DNA of 64,000 bases from Actinopolyspora mzabensis (GCF_900101095.1 NZ_FNFM01000006.1:190101-254100); one strand, 5' to 3'. Shown: positions 42,437 through 53,206, counted from the first letter of the stretch. The notes: generated by a model from the sequence alone, not told the origin. A program made the numbers and translations.

Positions 42437-44122
42437 ATGGGTGCAGCCGCCGGGCCGGGATTCCGGTTATCGAGAGTGGGGCGCAGGCTTGTGACGGTCG
42501 GGCTGACCGCCGTGCTTGCCACGTCCCTGTCCGCGTGCGTGCAGTCGCAGCGCGGTGAGGACAACGGGCAGACCATGGTTTTCGGCGCGCCGGGAGCTCC
42601 GGCCCTGTTCGATCCGTTCTACGCCTCCGACGGCGAGACCTTCCGGGTCACCCGACAGATGATGGAGGGGCTCGTCGGTTTCGAGTCGGGCGGAGTCGAG
42701 GTCGAGCCCGAACTGGCCACCGACTGGAACTCCTCGGACGACGGTACGAAGTGGACCTTCCAGCTCCGCGAGGGCGTGAAGTTCCACGACGGTACCGACT
42801 TCAACGCCGAGGCCGTCTGCGCCAACTTCGAACGCTGGTACAACCAGACCGGTACCGGGCAGAGCTCCGCGCTGTCGTACTACTGGATCGAGACCTTCGG
42901 CGGCTTCGCCGGTGACGACGAGCCCTCGCTGTTCTCCTCCTGCGAGGCGCCGGACCCCACCACCGCGGTGATCAACCTGACCCGCGCTACCTCCAAGTTC
43001 CCCGCCGCGCTCGGGCTGGATTCGTTCAGCATGCAGTCGCCCACGGCGATGAAGAAGTACGAGGCCGACAAGGTCGAGGCCAAGGGATCCGGTTTCGAGT
43101 ACTCCGAGTACGCCCGGAAGCACCCGACCGGTACGGGGCCGTTCGAGTTCGACTCCTACGACCAGAACAACCAGTCCGTGGAGCTGCGTCGCAACGACGA
43201 CTACTGGGGTGACAAGGCCAAGCTCGACCGGCTCATCTTCAAGGTGATCTCGGACGAGTCGGTCCGCAAGCAGGAACTGCTCTCCGGTGGGATCGACGGC
43301 TACGACTTCCCGAACCCGGCCGACCTGGACTCGCTGCGGCAGCAGGACTTCAACGTGCAGGTCCGCGAGCCGTTCAACGTGCTGTACCTGGGCATGTCGC
43401 AGAAGAAAAACCCGGCGCTGCGCAAGCTGAAGGTGCGCAAGGCGCTGGCCTACGCGGTCAATCGCGAGAACCTGGTCAACGCCAACCTGCCGGACGGGGC
43501 CAAGGTCGCCAACCTGTTCTACCCGTCCAGTGTGGACGGATATGCCGACGACGTGGCGAAGTACTCCTACGACCCGGAGAAGGCCAAGCGGCTCCTGAAC
43601 GAGGCGGGCCACTCCGACCTCACCATCGAGTTCTGGTGGCCCACCCAGGTGACGCGGCCCTACATGCCCGACCCGCGCGGCATCTTCAACTCGCTTGCCG
43701 GGGACATGCGCAAGGCGGGCATCAACGTGAAACCGGTCAGCAAACCCTGGAACGGCGGCTACATCTCCGACGTGAACAAGGGCGACGCCGAGGTCTTCCT
43801 GCTCGGCTGGACCGGCGACTACAACTCCCCGGACAACTTCATCGGCACCTTCTTCGGCTCGACGGAGAACCAGTTCTACACCAAGCCCGCACCCTGGGGC
43901 GAGAAGCTGGCCAACCGGCTGGACGCCGCGGACAAGGAACCGGATCCGACCAAGCGGGAGCGGATGTACACCGAGATCAACCGTGACCTGAAGTCGAAGT
44001 ACCTGCCCGCCGTGCCGCTGTCGCACTCGCCGCCGGCGATCGTGACGGCCCCGCACGTCAAGGGACTGGTCACCTCGCCGCTGACCGCCGAGGAGTTCGC
44101 CTCGGTGAGCATCGAGAAGTAG
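42437..44122 (+). CDS. ABC transporter substrate-binding lipoprotein (dipeptide/oligopeptide)
   Basis: 561 residues of the SBP family 5 type. Signal peptide with lipobox TSLSACVQ (Cys near 34). FDPFYASDGETFRVTRQMME, ELATDWNSSDDGTKWTFQLR and GVKFHDGTDFNAEAVCANFE are family motifs; GWTGDYNSPDNFIGTFFGS lies in the C-lobe. It captures peptides or similar solutes outside the membrane for the following permease/ATPase genes. GAGGTG lies 4 nt before ATG 42437. First gene of a five-gene operon. A weak CTCAC/GTGAG pair at 42402-42421 could be an operator. Confidence 0.93.
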   Translation: MGAAAGPGFRLSRVGRRLVTVGLTAVLATSLSACVQSQRGEDNGQTMVFGAPGAPALFDPFYASDGETFRVTRQMMEGLVGFESGGVEVEPELATDWNSSDDGTKWTFQLREGVKFHDGTDFNAEAVCANFERWYNQTGTGQSSALSYYWIETFGGFAGDDEPSLFSSCEAPDPTTAVINLTRATSKFPAALGLDSFSMQSPTAMKKYEADKVEAKGSGFEYSEYARKHPTGTGPFEFDSYDQNNQSVELRRNDDYWGDKAKLDRLIFKVISDESVRKQELLSGGIDGYDFPNPADLDSLRQQDFNVQVREPFNVLYLGMSQKKNPALRKLKVRKALAYAVNRENLVNANLPDGAKVANLFYPSSVDGYADDVAKYSYDPEKAKRLLNEAGHSDLTIEFWWPTQVTRPYMPDPRGIFNSLAGDMRKAGINVKPVSKPWNGGYISDVNKGDAEVFLLGWTGDYNSPDNFIGTFFGSTENQFYTKPAPWGEKLANRLDAADKEPDPTKRERMYTEINRDLKSKYLPAVPLSHSPPAIVTAPHVKGLVTSPLTAEEFASVSIEK

Positions 44123-44171
44123 TTCCCGGGCAGCGCCCAGGTTTTTCCGTCGAGAACGTAAGGATCCCGGT

Positions 44172-45182
44172 TTGCTTCGTTACACGGTCCGGCGACTCGG
44201 CCAGCTGCTGATCGTCACGGTCGTGCTGTCGGTCCTGCTGTTCGGATGGCTGCGGGCGCTGCCGGGTGGCCCGGTCTCCGCACTCCTCGGTGAACGTGCT
44301 ACCGAGGAGTCCCGAGCCCGACTGGTCCAGCAGCTCGGGCTCGACCAACCGCTGTACGTGCAGTACTGGAAGTTCGTGCAGCGGGCGATCACGGGCGATT
44401 TCGGCGTCTCCACCGGGGTGCAGCCGGGCACCCCGGCCATGGAGGTCTTCCTGCAGCGCATGCCTGCCACGCTGGAACTCTCGGTGCTGGCGCTGCTGCT
44501 CGCGGTCGCCGTGGGCATCCCGCTGGGCTACTTCGCCGCCCGCAGGCAGGGCGGCTGGCTGGACAACCTCAGCATCACCTGGTCGCTGATCGGCGTCGCG
44601 GTGCCGGTGTTCTTCCTGGCCTTCCTACTCAAGTACGTCTTCGCCATCGAGTTCGGCGTACTGCCCGCCTCGGGAAGACAGGCGGCCGGAATCGACGCCA
44701 CCCACGCCACCGGCTTCTTCGTCCTCGACGGGGTGCTCACCACGGAGTGGGACGCGGCGTGGAACGCCCTGATCCACCTGCTGCTGCCCGCGATCGCGCT
44801 GTCCACCATCCCGTTCGCGGTGATCTTCCGGCTCACCCGGGCCTCGGTGCTCGACGTGGTCGAGGAGGACTACGTGCGCACCGCCCGCTCCAAGGGACTT
44901 GGCGCGATGGTGGTGCGCGGCAGGCACATCCTGCGCAACGCGATGCTTCCCGTGGTCACCACCATCGGGTTGCAGACCGGCGCGCTGCTCTCCGGGGCGG
45001 TGCTGACCGAGCAGGTCTTCAACATCCCCGGGATCGGACAGGCACTCTCGCTGGGTTTCCAACGGCAGGACTACGCCGTGCTGCAAGTGGTGATCCTCGC
45101 CACCGCGATGGTCTACGTGCTGGTCAACCTGCTCGTGGACCTCGCCTACGCGGCGATCGACCCGAGACTCCGGACACGCTGA
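44172..45182 (+). CDS. Peptide ABC transporter permease (DppB-like)
   Basis: 336 residues with six membrane segments, starting LRYTVRRLGQLLIVTVVLSV. LVQQLGLDQPLYVQYWKFVQ is the typical DppB loop. The EAA motif region DYVRTARSKGLGAMVVRGRH contacts the ATPases. VVTTIGLQTGALLSGAVLTE and FNIPGIGQAL are family signatures. TTG start with AAGGA 8 nt upstream. Second gene of the operon. Confidence 0.92.
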   Translation: MLRYTVRRLGQLLIVTVVLSVLLFGWLRALPGGPVSALLGERATEESRARLVQQLGLDQPLYVQYWKFVQRAITGDFGVSTGVQPGTPAMEVFLQRMPATLELSVLALLLAVAVGIPLGYFAARRQGGWLDNLSITWSLIGVAVPVFFLAFLLKYVFAIEFGVLPASGRQAAGIDATHATGFFVLDGVLTTEWDAAWNALIHLLLPAIALSTIPFAVIFRLTRASVLDVVEEDYVRTARSKGLGAMVVRGRHILRNAMLPVVTTIGLQTGALLSGAVLTEQVFNIPGIGQALSLGFQRQDYAVLQVVILATAMVYVLVNLLVDLAYAAIDPRLRTR

Positions 45183-45249
45183 TCGAAGCGTGGTGCTCGT
45201 CACCGGGCCTGCCAACACGACGGAAAGTATCAGTGAGAGGTCGCGCACA

Positions 45250-46185
45250 GTGCTGGGTACACAACGCAAGGAGCGCATCGACGGGCTGGCCGAGTCCGGT
45301 GGCGACACCACCGCGGGTGTCAGCCTGGCGGCCTCGGCATGGCGACGGCTGCGTCGCAGCCCGACGTTTCTCGTGGGCGCGGGGATCATCTGCGCCTTCG
45401 TGCTGCTCGCCCTGGTGTCGCCGCTACTGGCGCAACACGATCCCGCCCTGCGGCTGCTGGAGGAGCAGGTCTCCCGCGCTGACAACGAGATCCCGGCCCC
45501 TCAACCCGGTTTCCCGCTGGGTGGCGACCAGTACGGGCGACCGCTGCTGTCCCGGGTGCTGCTCGGTTCGCAGCAGACACTGCTGGTCGCGCTGCTGGCC
45601 ACGGTGATCGGCCTGGGCGGCGGTCTGACCCTGGGCATCCTGGCCGGTGCCTTCGGCGGTTGGGTCGACACCCTGGTGATGCGCGTGGTGGACGTGATGC
45701 TCTCGGTGCCCTCGCTGCTGCTGGCCGTTTCCATCGGGGCGCTGTTCCAGCAGCAGTCCCAGTTCACCGTGATCATCGCGGTCGCCACGGTGCAGATACC
45801 GATATTCGGCAGGCTGCTGCGCGGGACCATGCTCGCCCAGCGGGCGAGCGATCACGTGCTGGCGGCCCGCGCGCTGGGGGTGCGCCAGCGCTCCATCGTG
45901 TTCCGGCACATGCTTCCCAACGCGCTCGGCCCGGTGATCGTGCAGGCCACGCTGATGCTCGCGGTGGCCATCATCGATGCCGCGGCGCTCTCCTTCCTCG
46001 GCCTGGGAGCGGCCGATACCTCGACACCCGAATGGGGGCAGATGCTCGGCTCGGCGCAGAACTTCTTCGACACCCACCCGCACCTGGCCTTCTGGCCCGC
46101 CGGCTGCATCATCGTCGTCGCGCTCGGTTTCACGCTCGTCGGTGAGTCGATGCGGGACGCCCTCGACCCGAAGAAGCGGCGGTGA
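45250..46185 (+). CDS. Peptide ABC transporter permease (DppC-like)
   Basis: 311 residues. N-terminal domain RRLRRSPTFLVGAGIICAFV, then LGGDQYGRPLLSRVLLGSQQ, which is a clear DppC motif (GTDxxGRD-like). The EAA loop is DHVLAARALGVRQRSIVFRH. LSFLGLGAADTSTPEWGQML is the C-terminal signature. GTG 45250 has GAGAGG 9 nt upstream; the open frame from 45190 is an unconserved extension. Its stop overlaps the next gene as GTGA. Confidence 0.92.
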   Translation: MLGTQRKERIDGLAESGGDTTAGVSLAASAWRRLRRSPTFLVGAGIICAFVLLALVSPLLAQHDPALRLLEEQVSRADNEIPAPQPGFPLGGDQYGRPLLSRVLLGSQQTLLVALLATVIGLGGGLTLGILAGAFGGWVDTLVMRVVDVMLSVPSLLLAVSIGALFQQQSQFTVIIAVATVQIPIFGRLLRGTMLAQRASDHVLAARALGVRQRSIVFRHMLPNALGPVIVQATLMLAVAIIDAAALSFLGLGAADTSTPEWGQMLGSAQNFFDTHPHLAFWPAGCIIVVALGFTLVGESMRDALDPKKRR

Positions 46186-47189
46186 ACGGCGACATGGCAT
46201 TGCTGGAAGTGCGCGATCTGTCCGTGCGGTTCGTCCGCAAGAGCGAACCGACGGTCTCGGCGGTGGACGGCGTCTCGTTCGACGTGCATCCCGGGAGCAC
46301 CGTCGGGCTCGTCGGCGAATCCGGATGCGGCAAGTCCGTCACCTCGCTCGCGATCATGGGGCTGCTCCCGGGGCGTGGAACCGAGGTGACCGGTTCGGTG
46401 AACCTCGAAGGCAGCGAACTGCTGCGGCTGTCCCGGCGGGAGTTCGACCGGCGCAGGGGCAAGGACCTCGGCATGGTCTTCCAGGATCCGCTGACCTCCC
46501 TCAACCCCGTGGTGCCCATCGGACTGCAGATTTCCGAGGTCATCGAACGCCACCGCGGGCTCTCGCGCCGCGACGCGTCCCGCGAGGCCGCGAAGTTGCT
46601 GGAGCGGGTCGGCATCCCGGACCCGGACCGCAGGCTCAAGGAGTACTCGCACCAGCTCTCCGGCGGCATGCGGCAGCGCGCCCTGATAGCCATGGCGCTG
46701 GCCTGCGAACCGCGGCTGCTCATAGCCGACGAGCCCACCACCGCCCTCGACGTCACGATCCAGGCGCAGATCCTGACCCTGCTGAAGGAACTCGTCGCCG
46801 AGACCGGAACAGCGCTGATCATGATCACTCACGACCTGGGTGTGGTCGCGGGGATGTGCGACGAGGTCAACGTGCTCTACGCCGGGCGGATCGTGGAACG
46901 CGCCCAGCGGCACGAGCTGTTCTCCCAGCCGAGGCATCCCTACACCGCCGGGCTGATGGCCTCGGTGCCGCGACTGGACTCTCCGCGAGGACAGCGGCTG
47001 GCTCCGATCGAGGGGTCGGTGGCCGACAACATCCCCTGGGAAGGGGGGTGTGCCTTCAGCCCGCGCTGCGGCAACGCCCTGGCGGTGTGCCGCGAACGCG
47101 CGCCCGAACTCGAAACCGTCGAGCAGGGCAGGCTGCTGCGCTGCCACAACCCGATCGGTGCCGCGGAAATGGAGCGTGCCCATGACTGA
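46182..47189 (+). CDS. Peptide ABC transporter ATP-binding protein (DppD-like)
   Basis: 335 residues. Walker A GLVGESGCGKSVTSLAIMGL, signature HQLSGGMRQRALIAMALACE, Walker B LLIADEPTTALDVTIQAQIL. The C-terminal oligopeptide-transporter domain has HPYTAGLMASVPRLDSPRGQ and a Cys cluster (GCAFSPRCGNALAVCRERAP, LLRCHN) that in some relatives binds an iron-sulfur cluster. GTG 46182 overlaps the previous stop; ATG 46194 is an alternative. Overlaps dppF by 8 bp. Confidence 0.92.
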   Translation: MNGDMALLEVRDLSVRFVRKSEPTVSAVDGVSFDVHPGSTVGLVGESGCGKSVTSLAIMGLLPGRGTEVTGSVNLEGSELLRLSRREFDRRRGKDLGMVFQDPLTSLNPVVPIGLQISEVIERHRGLSRRDASREAAKLLERVGIPDPDRRLKEYSHQLSGGMRQRALIAMALACEPRLLIADEPTTALDVTIQAQILTLLKELVAETGTALIMITHDLGVVAGMCDEVNVLYAGRIVERAQRHELFSQPRHPYTAGLMASVPRLDSPRGQRLAPIEGSVADNIPWEGGCAFSPRCGNALAVCRERAPELETVEQGRLLRCHNPIGAAEMERAHD

Positions 47190-48285
47190 TTCGAGCCGCA
47201 CCATCACGGGTGCCGAGACCTCGCCCGTCGGTACGGACCCGGCGGACACCCTGGTGGAAATCGACGACCTGCGGGTGCACTTCCCGATCAAGCGGGGAAT
47301 CGTGCTGGACCGCACCGTGGGCCACGTCTACGCGGTGGACGGGGTCTCGCTGCGCGTCGGTCGCGGCGAGACCTACGGACTGGTGGGGGAATCCGGTTGT
47401 GGCAAGTCCACACTGGGCAAAGCGGTGCTGCGGCTGGAACGGCCCACTGGTGGTTCGATCCGCTTCGACGGTACGGACATGGCCCGGATGTCGGGGGAAC
47501 CGCTGCGAAGGATGCGGCGGCGGATGCAGATGGTCTTCCAGGACACGCTGTCCTCACTGGACCCGAGACAGTCCGTCGAGTCGCTGCTCGTGGAGGGGAT
47601 GCGGGCGCACGGGTTGGATCGGGACGGGAAGAGCACCGAGCGCGAACTGCGCGAGCTGCTCTCGTCCGTCGGGTTGCCGGCCTCGGCGCTGCGCAAGTAC
47701 CCGCACGAGTTCTCGGGCGGGCAGCGGCAGCGCATCGGCATCGCCCGGGCGCTGGCCGTGCGCCCGGACCTCGTGGTCGCGGACGAGCCGGTATCCGCGC
47801 TGGACGTCTCGGTGCAGGCCCAGGTGCTGAACCTGCTGGAGGACCTGCAGGAGGAGTTCGGCCTCACCTACCTGGTGATCGCGCACGATCTCGCCGTGGT
47901 GCGCCACGTGGCACGGCGTATCGGTGTGATGTATCTGGGGGGTCTGGTCGAGGAGTCCGACTCGGACGTGCTGTACGAACAACCGCTGCACCCCTACACC
48001 AGGGCGCTGCTCTCGGCGGTGCCCGTGCCGGAACCGGAGGTCGAGGACCAGCGGGAACGGATCCTGCTGTCCGGGGACCTGCCGTCACCGGCCGCGCCGC
48101 CCACCGGGTGCCGGTTCCACACCAGGTGCCCGTGGCGGCAACCCACGCGCTGCGACTCCGAACGCCCCGAGCTGCGCGACGTCGGAGGTGGGCACCGGGT
48201 GGCCTGTCACTACGCCGAGGAGATCCGCGACGGAATCATCACCCCGAACTCGGTTGAGGGAAACTCTTCCGCCGGTGTTTCGTAG
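47182..48285 (+). CDS. Peptide ABC transporter ATP-binding protein (DppF-like)
   Basis: 367 residues. Walker A GLVGESGCGKSTLGKAVLRL, QMVFQDTLSSLDPRQSVESL (Q-loop region), signature HEFSGGQRQRIGIARALAVR, Walker B LVVADEPVSALDVSVQAQVL. C-terminal HPYTRALLSAVPVPEPEVED and Cys cluster GCRFHTRCPWRQPTRC are typical. Last gene of the operon; the dispersed repeat module begins about 25 nt after its stop. Confidence 0.92.
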   Translation: MTDSSRTITGAETSPVGTDPADTLVEIDDLRVHFPIKRGIVLDRTVGHVYAVDGVSLRVGRGETYGLVGESGCGKSTLGKAVLRLERPTGGSIRFDGTDMARMSGEPLRRMRRRMQMVFQDTLSSLDPRQSVESLLVEGMRAHGLDRDGKSTERELRELLSSVGLPASALRKYPHEFSGGQRQRIGIARALAVRPDLVVADEPVSALDVSVQAQVLNLLEDLQEEFGLTYLVIAHDLAVVRHVARRIGVMYLGGLVEESDSDVLYEQPLHPYTRALLSAVPVPEPEVEDQRERILLSGDLPSPAAPPTGCRFHTRCPWRQPTRCDSERPELRDVGGGHRVACHYAEEIRDGIITPNSVEGNSSAGVS

Positions 48286-48311
48286 CTGGTGCTGTGGCGA
48301 AACCTCCCGCA

Positions 48312-48471
48312 CGGCTCTCGCTGCGGGTGCCCCGACCTCGGGTAGCGACCTACCCGACGTCGGGCCTTCCTCGCGAGAGCCGCACCGGAGAACCCGCGGC
48401 GGCGCCGACTGCCGGGGTGATCGGAGCTCGGCATCGCGGCGACAAGGGCGCGGCGATTTCGCGAGAAATCG
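48312..48471 (+). repeat. Dispersed structured repeat downstream of dppF
   Basis: Long hairpin with outer arms CGGCTCTCGC (48312-48321) and GCGAGAGCCG (48373-48382) and an inner pair CCCGACCTCGGGTAG / CTACCCGACGTCGGG. The GC-rich module GCACCGGAGAACCCGCGGCG follows, then the palindrome CGATTTCGCGAGAAATCG (48454-48471). The 336-bp gap to the next gene otherwise holds nothing recognisable. Confidence 0.75.
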
Positions 48472-48621
48472 ACGCCCACCCGGGCCGGACCACTCCTTCG
48501 TGACCGGGATTCGGGATCGGAACAGTATCGATCATGTCCCCGTTGGGATGACGTACGTTGCTCGGACGTCTCGCACCGGATTGACTGTGCTGGTGCCGAT
48601 CGACCCGAACGGAGGTGTGTG

Positions 48622-48840
48622 GTGTCCGAACTCTCGGAAACCGACCGGCTCGATCCGGAACGGTTGAGTTGGAGCGTGCCGTGTCTGGACTCCGAAGACG
48701 ACGACGCCGCCGGGGAGGTGAAGGTGCTGGTGCTCGGTGACCGGGTCGCCCTGGTGCTGCCGCCGGGCGAGACGCTGGTGTTCACCCCGGACGAGGCCGG
48801 TGAGTTCGCCAGGCTGCTGAACACCTCGCCCGGCCGGTGA
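48622..48840 (+). CDS. Small acidic hypothetical protein
   Basis: 72 residues: acidic N-terminus (SWSVPCLDSEDDDAAGEVKV) then a beta-like segment LVLGDRVALVLPPGETLVFT and a helix DEAGEFARLLNTS. GGAGG lies 6 nt before GTG 48622. No signal peptide or family recognised; the layout suits a small cytosolic protein. It converges with leuA. Confidence 0.7.
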   Translation: MSELSETDRLDPERLSWSVPCLDSEDDDAAGEVKVLVLGDRVALVLPPGETLVFTPDEAGEFARLLNTSPGR

Positions 48841-48936
48841 GCCACGTGCCACCGGGTCACCGGACGGGCGGTCGGAGTACGAGTCGACGGAACGTCCCGT
48901 CGACCGAGCACCTCCACCCGCGGAGCGGGGTTCCCC

Positions 48937-50820
<1,884 letters not shown>

Positions 50821-50826
50821 TTACCT

Positions 50827-50863
50827 CCGCGACGAGGGGCCGGTCTAACTGACCCCGTCGCGG
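50827..50863 (-). promoter_or_regulatory. Attenuator-like hairpin in the leuA leader
   Basis: On the minus strand CCGCGACGGGG pairs with CCCCTCGTCGCGG, with the leader-peptide stop in the loop. The 3' arm abuts and partly covers the leuA ribosome binding site GGAGGT. A ribosome stalled on the Leu codons just upstream would cover the 5' arm. Confidence 0.65.
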
Positions 50864-50889
50864 CGGCAAAGCAGGAGGTTGAAAGTCAC
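50845..50889 (-). CDS. leuL: leuA leader peptide (14 residues, Leu-Leu-Leu)
   Basis: GTG ACT TTC AAC CTC, then CTG CTT TGC, encodes MTFNLLLCRRDGVS and a TAG stop. Three consecutive Leu codons, two of them less used (CTC, CTT), precede the leuA hairpin. TAAGCT lies 6 nt upstream of the GTG, so the leuA mRNA probably begins with this leader codon. Too short for ordinary gene finding, but its content and place fit a leucine-sensing leader peptide. Confidence 0.7.
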   Translation of the reverse strand: MTFNLLLCRRDGVS

Positions 50890-50895
50890 GAAGAC

Positions 50896-50901
50896 AGCTT
50901 A
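50896..50901 (-). promoter_or_regulatory. -10 box of the leuL-leuA transcript
   Basis: TAAGCT on the minus strand, 6 nt before the leader-peptide GTG. TTGCGT lies 19 bp upstream as a possible -35. Confidence 0.45.
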
Positions 50902-51135
50902 ACCGCACCCGGTGTCCGAAACGCAACCGCCTGTTCCGAATGCTGGACACAACGTAATGCTGGACACATCGTGTCGCCGTGCCGTCGGATCGGTGTTCCG
51001 TCCCCGGTTCCCGGTGGGGGAGGTGCTCGCCCGTACCGCGAACGACGGCGCGATGTGCCGGTCACGGCGGCCGGTTCGGGGTATCTCTCGTGAACTGATC
51101 GCGGGTCCGCTGTTCCGATGCGGCAGGCTGGTGCC

Positions 51136-51423
51136 ATGGCTGCGAAGAAGAACAGTTCCGGCTCGGCCCTGGCGACCCTGCTGCAGGGAATCGGTTTCCT
51201 GCTCGCCGTGGTGTTGGTCGCTCACATCGTGTTCGTGTTGTTCGACTTCCAGGCGGAGGGGCAGCTCGCGCAGTCGGTCGCGCGGGCCGCCGAGCCGCTC
51301 GCGTTGTTCTTCCCGGGGCTGATCGACGCGCCGAGTCGGGTACTGCAGGTGTTATTGGACTACGGACTGGCCGCGATGTTCTGGATGCTGCTGGGAGGTC
51401 TGCTGGGACGGATTTTCGGGTGA
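51136..51423 (+). CDS. Small membrane protein, paralogue 1
   Basis: 95 residues with a basic N-terminus and two hydrophobic segments (LLQGIGFLLAVVLVAHIVFV, YGLAAMFWMLLGGLLGRIFG). The pattern LVAHIVFVLF ... LLDYGLAAMFW resembles the next gene (LTAHVVLTVG ... LLNYGIAALCW), so the two look like diverged tandem duplicates. No family recognised. ATG 51136 is preferred over ATG 51118. Confidence 0.7.
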   Translation: MAAKKNSSGSALATLLQGIGFLLAVVLVAHIVFVLFDFQAEGQLAQSVARAAEPLALFFPGLIDAPSRVLQVLLDYGLAAMFWMLLGGLLGRIFG

Positions 51424-51581
51424 GCTCCCGAGAGTGGGAGAGCGTTGGAAAAACAGCGGGAAAGCGGCCGTCGAGGTCCGCCGCGGCGCTCCGATGGTGG
51501 GAGCGTGCTCCCCGAGCTTCGCTGTGCCGATGTTCGGCTACCCGCTGGTAATTTGATCGTGCCTCGTGCCACACTGCCGTC

Positions 51582-51971
51582 ATGTCCGAAGACGTGGCGG
51601 ATGCGACGCGCACCTCCGGGGTCGGTGGGCACCGCCGCCGGAAGTCCTTCGATTTCGCCCGATTGTGGGCTCGCACTTGCGGTTCGCTCGCCACAGTGGT
51701 GCGTTGGGCCTGCTCGTTGGCGGCCACGCTGCTCACCGCGCACGTGGTGCTGACGGTCGGGGGCGCCAATCCGGAGAACGCGCTGACGCGTTTCGTGGCG
51801 GAATGGGCGCGGGTGGTGTCGTTCGGCTTCCGCGATCTGTTCCTCAAACCCGAGCAGCCGAAGCTCGAAGTGCTGCTCAACTACGGCATCGCGGCGCTCT
51901 GCTGGCTCCTCGTCTCGGCGCTGGTGGTGCGCCTGCTGCGCGCGCTGGGTGCGCTGGGCGCCTCCCGCTGA
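51582..51971 (+). CDS. Small membrane protein, paralogue 2
   Basis: 129 residues. Basic N-terminus (GGHRRRKSFDFARLWARTCG), then two hydrophobic segments (TVVRWACSLAATLLTAHVVL, LLNYGIAALCWLLVSALVVR) separated by about 35 residues. Same order of motifs as the preceding gene. CACACT lies 6 nt before the ATG with no ribosome binding site. Function unknown. Confidence 0.7.
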   Translation: MSEDVADATRTSGVGGHRRRKSFDFARLWARTCGSLATVVRWACSLAATLLTAHVVLTVGGANPENALTRFVAEWARVVSFGFRDLFLKPEQPKLEVLLNYGIAALCWLLVSALVVRLLRALGALGASR

Positions 51972-52042
51972 ACCGCCGTGATGCCGCACGAGCTCCACGG
52001 TGACGCTCGGGAGGGGCGCGCCCCCAGCGGGCCACGGGGGGA

Positions 52043-53008
52043 TCACCAGGATCCGGCCACTCGGAGCAGTTCCTGGCGTACCAACGTCACGTGGTGATTC
52101 TCCGTCGCGTCCGCCCGCTGGGCGAGGAACAGGGTGTTGACGGGAGGGGCCGTCGGTTCCGGGAGGTCCACCAACTCCCCGGCGGCGAGTTCGGACGCGC
52201 ACAGATAGCGGGGCAACACCGTGAGACCTGTTCCTGCCGCCACCGTCGCGAGCATCGCCCGCAGGTCGGGCACGACGATCCCGGCCTGCTCGGTGGGCCG
52301 GGTGCCGAAGACGTGGCGCCAGTAGTGCCGCGTGAGGGCAAGGTCTTCCGCGTAGGCGACCAGGGGGATGCCGTGCAGCGGCGTGGCGTCGCCACTCCGC
52401 AGCCGCGTGCGGTCGAGTTGTGCCGCGGTTTCCGGTGCGCAGACGAGTACCAGCTCCTCGTCCGCGAGTGGAACCGCGTTGACGGCCCGGCCACGCGGAC
52501 GGGCAACCGACAGCACCAGGTCGAACCTACCGCTGCGCAGACCGACCAACAGGTCCGCCGCCAGTCCGAAGGTGGCCCTGATCCGTACTCCGCTCCCCAG
52601 CACCGGTGCCAGCGAGGGCAGCACTCGCACACTCAGCAGTTCGGCGGGGCCCGCCAGGTGCACCGGTTCGATCGGTGCGGCTGGTTCGTTCCGGTCCGGT
52701 TCGGTGACCGAGGCCAGTTCGTCGAGCGGGCCTGCCACTTCCGAGGCCAGCTCCGCTGCCGTGGTGGTCGAGGCGACACCGCGCGGCAGTCGTTGGAACA
52801 GGGGTGTGCCGAGCTGTTGTTCCAGTGCCCGGATTCTCGTGGTCACTGTGGACTGCGACAGGCCCAGGAGCCTGGCCGCCGCCGTGAACGACCCGGCCCG
52901 GTGAACGGCCAGGAACGTCCGCAGCTGGGAGAGCTCGAGTGGCGCGTCGCCCGGTTTCCGGGCCACGTCGAGCCGCCGGGACGAATCGCTACTCGAGTGG
53001 TGGAACAT
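52043..53008 (-). CDS. LysR-family transcriptional regulator
   Basis: 321 residues. The N-terminal winged helix-turn-helix is at about 25-85 (ELSQLRTFLAVHRAGSFTAA, ARLLGLSQSTVTTRIRALEQ). The effector-binding domain has LVGLRSGRFDLVLSVARPRG and GTGLTVLPRYLCASELAAGE. The likely target is its own promoter plus the nitroreductase-side region. TAGTCT lies 7 nt before the ATG (leaderless). A perfect inverted repeat GCGTTAG-N9-CTAACGC overlaps the promoter. The effector is not predictable. Confidence 0.9.
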   Translation of the reverse strand: MFHHSSSDSSRRLDVARKPGDAPLELSQLRTFLAVHRAGSFTAAARLLGLSQSTVTTRIRALEQQLGTPLFQRLPRGVASTTTAAELASEVAGPLDELASVTEPDRNEPAAPIEPVHLAGPAELLSVRVLPSLAPVLGSGVRIRATFGLAADLLVGLRSGRFDLVLSVARPRGRAVNAVPLADEELVLVCAPETAAQLDRTRLRSGDATPLHGIPLVAYAEDLALTRHYWRHVFGTRPTEQAGIVVPDLRAMLATVAAGTGLTVLPRYLCASELAAGELVDLPEPTAPPVNTLFLAQRADATENHHVTLVRQELLRVAGSW

Positions 53009-53025
53009 GGCGCAGAGACTATTGC

Positions 53026-53048
53026 GCGTTAGGAGGAATTACTAACGC
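53026..53048. promoter_or_regulatory. LysR operator
   Basis: GCGTTAG (53026-53032) and CTAACGC (53042-53048) are perfect 7-bp arms with a 9-bp spacer, 18 nt upstream of the lysR ATG and next to its -10 (TAGTCT). The TTAG-N9-CTAA core fits the T-N11-A LysR-type site. Confidence 0.65.
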
Positions 53049-53206
53049 CTTCCGGGGGCAGGCGTACCACCATTTGGGATACGGGAGCATGCTTCGGGAA
53101 CGGGAGCCCGGTGTCGGGACGCTCCGACGCGTCCCGTGGGGCCGGCGGGGCAACCGGCGGCCTGCCGATCGGTACCGCGAGTGCAGCGGCACCGATCGGC
53201 CACCGA

